DNA from: Niabella aurantiaca DSM 17617
GTDB taxonomy: Bacteria; Bacteroidota; Bacteroidia; Chitinophagales; Chitinophagaceae
Length of the DNA: 64,000 bases
Reading direction: 5' to 3'
Assembly: GCF_000374125.1 (NCBI RefSeq)
Contig: NZ_KB893626.1
Coordinates: forward strand, 186,001-250,000
Numbering within the stretch: the first letter of the stretch is position 1; every line of letters starts with the position of its first letter. The notes beneath the pieces are model-generated. The model was given only the letters and a program-made list of their open reading frames with translations. It made no database searches and had not been told where the DNA came from. Positions 36,853 to 44,714 of this stretch are shown piece by piece. The translations under genes and the position numbers were made by a program.

Positions 36853-38607
36853 ATGAAACGAGTCTTATATAGCGCCTTCCTGATTGTTTCTGTATTGTGT
36901 ATGGCGACGTCGTGTAAAAAATATGCTGACCCCCCACCTTATTTTGAAGACGATATTGATTCAGGCAGTGTGGCCAGCCGCAGGGTGCTGCTCATCGGTA
37001 TCGATGGGGCTGTTGCTACAGAATACAAAGAGATGGCGTTGCCTGCGTTAAGCGGACTGCTGGCGCACAGCAAATTTACCTGGGAAGGAATATCAGATGC
37101 GATTACGACGGATGCTGCGTCGTGGAAAACATTGATGACCGGTATTTCCTATGTAAAGCATCATATAAAAGACAGTAGTTTTATATACGAAGCGCCTCCC
37201 GGTGGTGATCCTCATGGCGGAGCACCTCCCAATTATCCGTCTTTTTTCTCATACATTCTTTCTTCCCCTAATGGGAATATGCGTACCTCGTTTATTTCAT
37301 CCTGGGGTACGATGGTGAACCGGCTGGTGCCGGAAGCGCTGGACCAGGTGATCGCTACGGGTGACCAGGGTGTGAAGGATTCGGCATTAAGCCGGATCCG
37401 GAACGGTAATCCTGAGCTGATGGTACTGAATTTTGATTCGCCGGCAAAAGCTGGCAAGGCCGGGGCCTTTTCTGCAAGCGATGCGGGCTATAAAGATGCT
37501 GCTACAAAGGTTGACGGATACATCAATGAAATCATGACCGCTCTGAAAGCTCGTCCCGAATATAACAAGAAAGAGGAGTGGCTGGTGATTGTCAACAGTA
37601 CACATGGAGGCATCGGGAACAGCTACGGCGGAAGCTCTTTAGACGAGAGCAGTGCTTTTAGCATTTATTATAATGAGAATTTTAAATCGCTGGAGCTTAC
37701 TAAAGAAGGAGCTTATATTGGTGCTTTTTTAAGTGGTAACGGCAATACTGCTGTAAAGGCAGTGATGAGCGACCCTGATGCATATAACCCGGGCACCGGG
37801 CCAATGACCATTGAGCTGAAAGTGAGGGGAAGCAGGAAAAGCGGTAACTGGCCGGCATTTATTTCAAAAAAAGGACCTTTCGAAGGTACTTCCAGTTTGC
37901 TGGGGTCTTCCGATGCAGGATTTGTATGCTATTCCTCCGGCTCTAATGACGCCAATTTTGTGGTCAAGTCTGTTACCACCAGCGGCAATCCGAAATCAGA
38001 AGGCGGCTCAACAGCCATCCTGGATGGCAATAACTGGCATACGCTTTCCATCGTTTTCCGGCAGGACAGTGCGGGAAAGAAATGGTTTAAATTCTATAAT
38101 GATGGTATCTACCAGGATGGCCGGGATATAACAGGCTATGGGGCTATAACAAGTTCCGCTCCGCTCGTATTGGGATTTGCAAGAGCGGATGATGCAGCCT
38201 GGTACACCGGTTTAAATGTGGCGGATGTCCGTATTTTTGATGTTGCACTTACGGGGCAGGAAATTGCGGATAATCTTTGCCTGGCGGATATGAAACAACA
38301 TCCTAAATATGCAAATCTTACGGGATACTGGCCTTGCAGCGATGGTTTTGGCGACCGTTTTCTAAACCACGCTCCGGGTGCTGTGAATAAAGACTTCATC
38401 CTGAAGAATGCTTTTAGCTGGGCAAATGTTTCTCCGCTGCCTTGTAGTTTTGCCCCTATCAACGACCCCAACAAACGGTCGATGCAGCTTGCCAACTCCG
38501 GTGTTGCCAATACAATATTTTATTGGTTACGGCTCCCGACAAAAGACGCCTGGGGGTTTGAAGGAACAAAGTGGCTGCAGGATTATGAGATCGAGTTTAT
38601 AAAGTAA
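36853..38607 (+). CDS. LamG lipoprotein with degenerate phosphatase-like domain 2
   Basis: 584 residues, lipobox at Cys21 (MATSC, then KK). It has the same plan as the paralogue before the M60 gene: RRVLLIGIDGA (Asp51), ASWKTLMTGISYVKHHIKD, and WLVIVNSTHGG where active phosphatase-fold enzymes have DHG (the Asp is Thr250, but His251 is kept). A LamG-like domain follows (TGPMTIELKVRG, WPAFISKKG, NWHTLSIVF, NVADVRIFDVAL) with the DUF4983-like tail (LTGYWPCSDGFGDRFLNHA). The two paralogues have lost different catalytic residues. Last gene of the operon, followed by a strong hairpin terminator. Confidence 0.78.
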   Translation: MKRVLYSAFLIVSVLCMATSCKKYADPPPYFEDDIDSGSVASRRVLLIGIDGAVATEYKEMALPALSGLLAHSKFTWEGISDAITTDAASWKTLMTGISYVKHHIKDSSFIYEAPPGGDPHGGAPPNYPSFFSYILSSPNGNMRTSFISSWGTMVNRLVPEALDQVIATGDQGVKDSALSRIRNGNPELMVLNFDSPAKAGKAGAFSASDAGYKDAATKVDGYINEIMTALKARPEYNKKEEWLVIVNSTHGGIGNSYGGSSLDESSAFSIYYNENFKSLELTKEGAYIGAFLSGNGNTAVKAVMSDPDAYNPGTGPMTIELKVRGSRKSGNWPAFISKKGPFEGTSSLLGSSDAGFVCYSSGSNDANFVVKSVTTSGNPKSEGGSTAILDGNNWHTLSIVFRQDSAGKKWFKFYNDGIYQDGRDITGYGAITSSAPLVLGFARADDAAWYTGLNVADVRIFDVALTGQEIADNLCLADMKQHPKYANLTGYWPCSDGFGDRFLNHAPGAVNKDFILKNAFSWANVSPLPCSFAPINDPNKRSMQLANSGVANTIFYWLRLPTKDAWGFEGTKWLQDYEIEFIK

Positions 38608-38625
38608 CACAAGGCCTGATATCAG

Positions 38626-38700
38626 AGGGTGTCTGAAAAGTCTGTTCGTAACGCATATTGTGATGTGTTTAGCAGGATTTTTTAGCCACCCTTTTTATTT
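38626..38700 (+). terminator. Terminator of the 19-kb uptake operon
   Basis: A 17-base arm (38626-38642, AGGGTGTCTGAAAAGTC) pairs with 38676-38692 in RNA: all but one position pair if G-U pairs are allowed, and TTTTTATTT follows. The loop is about 33 bases. The arms look like short transposon ends, but the G-U compensation and T-run favour an RNA terminator. It closes the operon against the convergent genes beyond. Confidence 0.6.
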
Positions 38701-38826
38701 GTCCGTGTGCGTGCGCCGCTTGTCCGTTTTTAATCCCGGCACGCTTTCGGTTTAAAAAGCGATTACCATTTTCAGGAGGCCGGTTGGAAGCATGTTGGCT
38801 GGGCGGCTGCCAATAGGCTGACGGCT

Positions 38827-40395
38827 TCATTGCCGCAATGCCCTGCCCGCCCTCTCGCCGGTATGCTGCCCGTGCTGCACTGTGATCTTTCCATTCACCA
38901 GCACATATTCAAACCCTGCAGAATAAGCGTGTGGCTTTTCAAAGGTCGCCCGGTCCTGTACGGTTGCCGGATCAAAAACGACGATGTCGGCAGCCATGCC
39001 TTCTTTGAGCAGGCCGCGGTCGGACAGGTTGAACTTTTGTGCCGGCAGCGATGTCATCCGGCGGATGGCCTCCTCGAGTGAAAGCACTTTTTCCTGCCGC
39101 ACGTATTTGGCCAGCACCCTTGCATTGGTGCCATAGCCACGCGGATGGGGCATGCCCTGGTTCATGATCCGGATGGAGGCATCGCTGGCAAACATATCGT
39201 AAGGGTACTTCATGATGTACCGGACATCCCCCTCACCCATACCGTGAAAAACAGCGCTGGCGCCTCCATTCATCATGATATCCATTACCGTTTTTGCTTC
39301 TTCACGTGCCTTGTGCTTACGGCCTTTCATCCGGTTGATCTGCTCAATGCTTTTGCCGTTATAGCTGGTATCGGGTCTGTAATATGCCACTACCGCATAG
39401 CTGAAGTGCTTCAGTTTCCTTTGTTTCAGGCTTTTCAACATATCGCTGATCACGTATTTCCGCACTTCCGGCCGCTGCAGGCGTGCACGGATGCTGTCCT
39501 GGCCATCCGCCAGGGTCTCGCTGGGCAGCAACGTACTGATGGAGGTGCTGCTGGCCGTATAAGGGTATTGATCAATGGTAACATCAATGCCTTCCCTGCG
39601 AGCGCTTTCGATCATGGCTACGGTCTCTTTGCTCCGGCCCCAGTTTTGCTGACCGCTGAGCTTGAAATGGGAGATCTCCACGGGGATCTTTGCTTCGCGC
39701 CCTATTTGCAGCGCTTCACGGATGGCATCGGTTACTTTATTGCCTTCGCTGCGCATATGCGTAGCATAAACGCCATTGTATTGTGCCGCTACTTTGGCCA
39801 GTGCAACCAGCTCGCCGGATTGGGCATAGGTACCGGGAATATAGATGAGGCCGGTTGAAAAGCCCACGGCGCCATCTTTCATGGCCTGACCAACCAGGAC
39901 TTCCATCTTTTTCTGCTCTTCTGCAGAAGGCCCCCGGTTGGCGCGTCCCATTACTGCTTTGCGTACATCATTATGACCAATGAGGGTAGCTACGTTTATC
40001 GAGAGTTTTAAAGAGTCCAGCCACCGGAAATACCGGCCGATATCCAGGTTTGAAGAACCACAGTTGCCTGCAACCACGGTAGTGACCCCGTCATAGATAA
40101 AACTCTGTGCCAGGGGATCTTTGTCTTCATCGCCCTCGATATGCGTATGCACATCAATGAAGCCGGGAGCTACTACAAGACCATTGGCATCAATAATGGT
40201 CTTGCTATTATAAGCAATATTTTTGCCAATGGCCAGGATCTTTCCCTGTGCAACAGCAATATCGCCGTAAAACCAGCCATTGCCGGTCCCGTTGATGATC
40301 TTCCCGTTCCGGATCAGCACATCGCAGGAAGGTTGTGTCCATACCTGCAACGAACCGAAGATGCAGACCGCCAGTAGTGGTATTTTATAAAACAT
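38827..40395 (-). CDS. Exported D-aminoacylase-like amidohydrolase
   Basis: 522 residues of the N-acyl-D-amino-acid deacylase group in the metal-dependent amidohydrolase superfamily; these enzymes release D-amino acids from N-acyl derivatives, though dihydroorotase-like relatives vary. Metal ligands are visible: DVHTH (His83, His85), the GNCG cysteine (Cys112), ATHMRSEG, ISHFKLSG and the catalytic aspartate in FASDASI. The start DVLIRNGKIINGTG and end GMAADIVVFDP are typical. A signal peptide (MFYKIPLLAV...VWTQ) sends it to the periplasm. It follows the phospholipase C gene by 59 bases on the same strand, probably as one operon. Confidence 0.87.
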   Translation of the reverse strand: MFYKIPLLAVCIFGSLQVWTQPSCDVLIRNGKIINGTGNGWFYGDIAVAQGKILAIGKNIAYNSKTIIDANGLVVAPGFIDVHTHIEGDEDKDPLAQSFIYDGVTTVVAGNCGSSNLDIGRYFRWLDSLKLSINVATLIGHNDVRKAVMGRANRGPSAEEQKKMEVLVGQAMKDGAVGFSTGLIYIPGTYAQSGELVALAKVAAQYNGVYATHMRSEGNKVTDAIREALQIGREAKIPVEISHFKLSGQQNWGRSKETVAMIESARREGIDVTIDQYPYTASSTSISTLLPSETLADGQDSIRARLQRPEVRKYVISDMLKSLKQRKLKHFSYAVVAYYRPDTSYNGKSIEQINRMKGRKHKAREEAKTVMDIMMNGGASAVFHGMGEGDVRYIMKYPYDMFASDASIRIMNQGMPHPRGYGTNARVLAKYVRQEKVLSLEEAIRRMTSLPAQKFNLSDRGLLKEGMAADIVVFDPATVQDRATFEKPHAYSAGFEYVLVNGKITVQHGQHTGERAGRALRQ

Positions 40396-40454
40396 AGCTG
40401 GTAAGTTACAAAAAAAGCTTCATTGCCGCCGGGGCTTCTGTGGCATTCCCCGCA

Positions 40455-42992
40455 TCACAAAAGCAACGGATCGCTGAAGGATTCCTCACCGGTTTCTACT
40501 CTTCCGGCAAACCTCCGCTCAAAACGGTTGTCATTGCGCAGTAATACCGACAGATCATACCACCCATGACTCTTTTCCAGTACCAGCACCAGGCGCTGTG
40601 AGCCCTGGGGTGGCAGCTTGCGCAAAAGCTCCCGCTGCCCGTAGCTGTTATCCCTGACCAGGATATCCTGCTGCTGAGCCGAGTGATTGCGAAAGATCAG
40701 CTGCAACTGTCCATAGCGTTTACCGCGGGCAAGATCATACCGGCATTCAACCGAGATGCGCGCTTCATCGCTGTGCCCCTTTATTTCGCGGTAAAAACCA
40801 TTGGGGCCAAATAGTGCCAGGTGATAATCCTTGTCAGCAAAACCGTTCAGAGGTACCGTATACCGCAGCTCTTCTCCCGCGGCTACAGCAAATGACCAGT
40901 TGCGGTTGAGGATCTTTTGGCCCCGGGTATCAGTATAGGGAAGATATGCGTATACCGAGAACGGACTGCCCATGGACCGGTCTTTAAAAACGGCAGTTGC
41001 TGCCTTTAGCACCAGCTGTATGTTTTGACGGTCTGCATCCAAATGGGCGTCGGCATACAGCTCGTAAGGGAGCGGGCTGGAAGGCTTTGACCCTTTTTCC
41101 TGCGCAAAATAATTTCTTGTTTTTTTGAAGTCGGCCCGGATGGCCCGGATGGCATCTTCTTTTAAAGGAGTAGCGCCTTCCGGTAGGGGACGGTACCGGG
41201 CTTCATCAATACGCTGGAGGTAGGCATCCCGTTTCAGGAACTCCGGCTGTTTTACAGTTTCGCCGTTATAAGGGCGGAACACGGAAGAAAGGTCGCCGCA
41301 TACGGCACGTCGCCAATCGGAAAGATGCGGGAGCTGCAGTTTTTTCCCGGTCTTACGGGAGGCAAACTTTTCAATGAACTGCACCACAGAAGTGTGGTCA
41401 AAGACCTGGGAATTCACATATCCCCCGCGCGACCAGGGACTGGCTACCACGAAGGGTACGCGGTAGCCCAGCCCGATGGCGCCCTCCCGCGCATTTGCAG
41501 GAGTTACGCCTTTGAGGCGGACCTCGTCATCAAGGGTAACATATTCCTTATCGATATGGGTAATGCCGGCGGATACGGCGCCCGTTGCCGGATTCCGGAA
41601 ATCCGGTGCGGTAAAGGGCGGCACATGATCAAAATAGCCGTCATTTTCGTCATAGGTAAGAATAAAAATGGTCTTTTTCCACAGCTCTTCATTATGGGTA
41701 AGGATGTCCAGTACCTCCGAAACATACCAGGCACCAAACCAGGGAGCGGAGGGATGATCGGAAAAGTATTGCGGCGCCACCAGCCAGGAAACGGCCGGGA
41801 GCTTTCCTGCTTTCACATCTTTCCGGAAGTTGGCCAGCACATCGGATTTGGGCACCTGCATGTTCCGTTTGGTACCCTGGTCGTTGTACTCAATGGTTTC
41901 GGTACGGTGATAGTCCGGATCAAAATCGTTTGTAGTAAAGGCATTGTCGTGCAGGGCCTGCTGGTCTTTGCCCAGGGGTTCGGCCAGCTCTTTGCGGCAA
42001 CGCTCCAGTTCGGCTTCATAGCGCTTCCTGCGTTCGCGCAAACTGTTCAGTGCCCGTTTTACTTTCTGGTCATCCGGTTGCTCAATGGCCTTCTGCTCCA
42101 GCTGCGGCAGTTCTTTTTCAAAAGCTGCCAGCCGCTGTACCAGGTACTGTTCATACTTGCGGGAGCGGCGCACCCGGAACCGGGTAAACCATTCCAGCGG
42201 GTTATCGGTAAAATTACTCAGCCAGGCCTCCGCTTCGCCTTCCAGACCAGCGGGCAGGCTCAGTTCATTCTGGTATATCTTCCAGGGGATGTTATGTTCC
42301 TGCAGCAATTCCGGCAGGGTCTTCCAGTCGCTTTCGGCGCTGTAGTCTGATTCGCTGTTGCGTACCAGCGCCGGGCTGGAGGCCAGTCCGTCTTTGCGAA
42401 GTGTACCCGACCAGAAGTACAGGCGGTTGGGCGTTGTGCCGGTAAGGGAGGAGCAGAAATGCTGATCGCAAACGGTAAATGCATCGGCAAGGGCATAGTT
42501 GAACGGAATGTCTTCGCGGGTATAATAGCCCAGGGTCATGGGTTGTCCTTCAAACCCTTTATAGCCGGTCCTTTTAGCGATCAGCCATTGATCATATTGT
42601 CCGTTGTTACGTGCATCTACCTGGTCGCCCCAGCTGTGAGGGAGCCCGCCCATCCACGTAATTTTTGTTTGCTGCATATCCAGGCGAAAGGGCAGATAAG
42701 CATTCTTCTTTTTGTCGGTCTGCAGCCAAACAGGGCCGCCGTCGGCAAGCTTCAGCACACGGGGATCGTTAAATCCGCGCACCCCTTTAAGCGTCCCAAA
42801 ACAATGGTCGAAGGAGCGGTTCTCCTGCATTAGCAGCACAATGTGCTCCGCATCTTCAAAAGTAGAGCCCTTGGCCGGGTTGATGGCCATGGCCTTTTGA
42901 ATGGAGGCGGGAAGTACGGAGAATACCCCGGCGCTACCGGCCAGCAAGCTCGTCTTTTTTAAAAAGTCTCTTCTTGAAAAATCAATCGGCAT
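40455..42992 (-). CDS. Phosphocholine-specific phospholipase C
   Basis: 845-residue member of the phosphoesterase/acid phosphatase-like family that cuts phosphatidylcholine and sphingomyelin-type lipids. The N-terminus carries a Tat signal (SRRDFLKK, residues 6-13), so it is folded and exported. The catalytic region shows HIVLLMQENRSFDHCFGTLKGVRGF, SSLTGTTPNRLYFWSG, SWLVAPQYFSDHPSAPWFG, FILTYDENDGYFDHVPPF and RVPFVVASPWSRGGYVNSQVFDHTSVVQFIEKF. A charged, probably coiled-coil insertion (about 270-350) splits it, as in other members of this subfamily. The C-terminus has two DUF756-type beta domains. It could gain phosphate or choline from host or environmental lipids. Confidence 0.92.
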   Translation of the reverse strand: MPIDFSRRDFLKKTSLLAGSAGVFSVLPASIQKAMAINPAKGSTFEDAEHIVLLMQENRSFDHCFGTLKGVRGFNDPRVLKLADGGPVWLQTDKKKNAYLPFRLDMQQTKITWMGGLPHSWGDQVDARNNGQYDQWLIAKRTGYKGFEGQPMTLGYYTREDIPFNYALADAFTVCDQHFCSSLTGTTPNRLYFWSGTLRKDGLASSPALVRNSESDYSAESDWKTLPELLQEHNIPWKIYQNELSLPAGLEGEAEAWLSNFTDNPLEWFTRFRVRRSRKYEQYLVQRLAAFEKELPQLEQKAIEQPDDQKVKRALNSLRERRKRYEAELERCRKELAEPLGKDQQALHDNAFTTNDFDPDYHRTETIEYNDQGTKRNMQVPKSDVLANFRKDVKAGKLPAVSWLVAPQYFSDHPSAPWFGAWYVSEVLDILTHNEELWKKTIFILTYDENDGYFDHVPPFTAPDFRNPATGAVSAGITHIDKEYVTLDDEVRLKGVTPANAREGAIGLGYRVPFVVASPWSRGGYVNSQVFDHTSVVQFIEKFASRKTGKKLQLPHLSDWRRAVCGDLSSVFRPYNGETVKQPEFLKRDAYLQRIDEARYRPLPEGATPLKEDAIRAIRADFKKTRNYFAQEKGSKPSSPLPYELYADAHLDADRQNIQLVLKAATAVFKDRSMGSPFSVYAYLPYTDTRGQKILNRNWSFAVAAGEELRYTVPLNGFADKDYHLALFGPNGFYREIKGHSDEARISVECRYDLARGKRYGQLQLIFRNHSAQQQDILVRDNSYGQRELLRKLPPQGSQRLVLVLEKSHGWYDLSVLLRNDNRFERRFAGRVETGEESFSDPLLL

Positions 42993-43002
42993 GGTTGTAA
43001 CA

Positions 43003-43042
43003 GTTTAAAGTTTGACGTTCAACGTTTCAACGAACTTTAAAC
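43003..43042. repeat. Perfect ten-base inverted repeat before the phospholipase gene
   Basis: GTTTAAAGTT (43003-43012) and AACTTTAAAC (43033-43042) flank a 20-base loop made of CGTT/AACG repeats. This is the same GTTTNAA-type element seen in the spacers of the respiratory operon. Confidence 0.5.
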
Positions 43043-43050
43043 ATTGAACA

Positions 43051-43086
43051 AAAAACAGGTATGAGCCGTTACACGACACATACCTG
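43051..43086 (-). terminator. Terminator of the sigma/FecR-SusCD operon
   Basis: On the minus strand CAGGTATG, a 15-base loop and CATACCTG form a perfect eight-base stem followed by TTTTTTG. It lies just after the SusD stop codon and separates this operon from the phospholipase gene. Confidence 0.7.
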
Positions 43087-43124
43087 CAAAATAGCTTTTA
43101 TTGACTAATGAGAAAAATGGATGG

Positions 43125-44678
43125 TTATTGCAGCAGCCACATTACCTGATTTGCATCATCAGTGCCGCCATATTGCGATTGAATGGCAGCGGCTACATTG
43201 GTACCATTATTATCCAGTTCCAGCTGCGGGTAAAGCCATCGTACGGGAAACTTGGTAGCCGGAATATTTCGGTTGGTATTCTGATTTAAGACAAACGCAG
43301 GATAACCGGTACGCCTGTTTTCATACCAGGCATTATAATCAACACCCTGTAAAAAACCGGCAAGGTATTTTTGTGTAATGATCTGTTTGATCTGATTTTC
43401 CGGAGTGCCGGTAAGCACTACAGCGGCGGTTGCAGGATAGGCTGTGATGTAGGGCGCATCCATTTCCATACCGTGATTGTATGCCGCAGGGGTATGACTT
43501 GCCAGAAAGTTCATTGAACTCTGGATTCCTGCCGCATAGTACGATTGCGCACTGGTTCCGGTGATCCAGCCTCTTACCGTGGCTTCTGCCAATATGAACT
43601 GGATATCCCAGTAGTTTAAAAGCCCCACGGGCTCTGCATTAAACAGATCTTTATACCGTTTGTTGAATTCACAGAAATTTCCTTCATTTCTTGAGGATGT
43701 GGTGTTGGCAAAAAGATCGGAAGCCTCTATACTTACATAGGCATCCCAGTCGGAAGCTAAACTGCCCGCGAGGATCTTTGCCGGTGCCGGTTCTGCATAA
43801 TAAAACAGCCTTCTGTCTTTTAGGGCTTTTAACGGAGTAATCAGTGTAGCGCCTACCATGGACTGGCCAGAAAAGGAGTTAAGCTGAATAGGCGTGCTGC
43901 TCCAGGGATACGCATACCCGGCAGAATTGACATACGTTACCGCGAAATTATCATCATAATTGCGCATGAGCGGCCGGTTGGCCACAATATCCTTAAACCG
44001 GTTTACCACATTCAGGTCCGCATCGCCGGTTTTTTTATACAACTGCATCAGCACCTGCAGCTCAAAGCTGTTGGTCAGCCGGCGCCATTGATCCACGCTT
44101 CCTTTGTAGATAAAATCGCCTGAAAAATCGGTACCTGTGGCAAACAACGTATTGGCGCTGTCCAGTTCATTCAGGATACCGATGAACACCGCTTTCTGGC
44201 TGTCATATTTGGGTTTTATAACGCCGTTACTTTCGCCTTTCAGCGCATCGGAGTAAGGGATGTCACCTACCTGCATGGTGAGCTGGTAAAATTGCCAGGC
44301 CCGTATGAAATGCGCCAGCGCTGTGTAGGAATTTTTTAAACCCTCAGGTTCATTGGCCGCATAACCAAGCATTGGGGCTATATTGCGCAAAACGCTCAGC
44401 CGTCCAAAACTGGTCCGGGCTATTTTATTGTATTGAAGATCTTCCTGCCGTTCCGTCCACAATACATACTTCGATAACATAAAAGGCCCGCAAAACCCTT
44501 TTGTGCTGGCAATATCATCGGATGTAATGGATGTAAGCATATTGGTAGCCAGCCACGGGGCGGTGGATGTGGTAGATGCATCGGGGTTCGCGTTGATGGC
44601 ATCAAATTTTTGGGTGCACGATGTCCACACTATGGAGGTAACGAGCACGGCCATTATATATTTCAACATAATTTTCAT
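43125..44678 (-). CDS. SusD-like lipoprotein (SusD-like_2 type)
   Basis: 517-residue surface lipoprotein, lipobox at Cys21 (WTSC). It belongs to the SusD/RagB clan in its SusD-like_2 form: FDAINANPDASTTSTAPWLATNMLTS near the N-terminus, ALAHFIRAWQFYQLTMQVGDIPYSDAL, QWRRLTNSFELQVLMQLYK, FILAEATVRGWITG, and IITQKYLAGFLQGVDYNAWYENRRTGYP. The frame starts at 44699, but the ATG at 44678 gives the better signal peptide. It follows the SusC gene by a few dozen bases and ends at a terminator. Confidence 0.93.
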   Translation of the reverse strand: MKIMLKYIMAVLVTSIVWTSCTQKFDAINANPDASTTSTAPWLATNMLTSITSDDIASTKGFCGPFMLSKYVLWTERQEDLQYNKIARTSFGRLSVLRNIAPMLGYAANEPEGLKNSYTALAHFIRAWQFYQLTMQVGDIPYSDALKGESNGVIKPKYDSQKAVFIGILNELDSANTLFATGTDFSGDFIYKGSVDQWRRLTNSFELQVLMQLYKKTGDADLNVVNRFKDIVANRPLMRNYDDNFAVTYVNSAGYAYPWSSTPIQLNSFSGQSMVGATLITPLKALKDRRLFYYAEPAPAKILAGSLASDWDAYVSIEASDLFANTTSSRNEGNFCEFNKRYKDLFNAEPVGLLNYWDIQFILAEATVRGWITGTSAQSYYAAGIQSSMNFLASHTPAAYNHGMEMDAPYITAYPATAAVVLTGTPENQIKQIITQKYLAGFLQGVDYNAWYENRRTGYPAFVLNQNTNRNIPATKFPVRWLYPQLELDNNGTNVAAAIQSQYGGTDDANQVMWLLQ

Positions 44679-44714
44679 TTGTGTATTTTTAGAAGTCATA
44701 CGATCGCATTCACG

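Noticed and set aside
38626-38700. Insertion-sequence remnant
   Set aside because: Arms pair best as RNA with G-U pairs and a T-run follows; no transposase fragment nearby. Kept as a terminator, with the alternative noted.
41325-42350. Long frame (341 codons) antisense to the phospholipase C gene
   Set aside because: Mirror frame of a strongly recognised gene; its product shows no family features. Same reasoning for 16914-17930 and 3032-3859.
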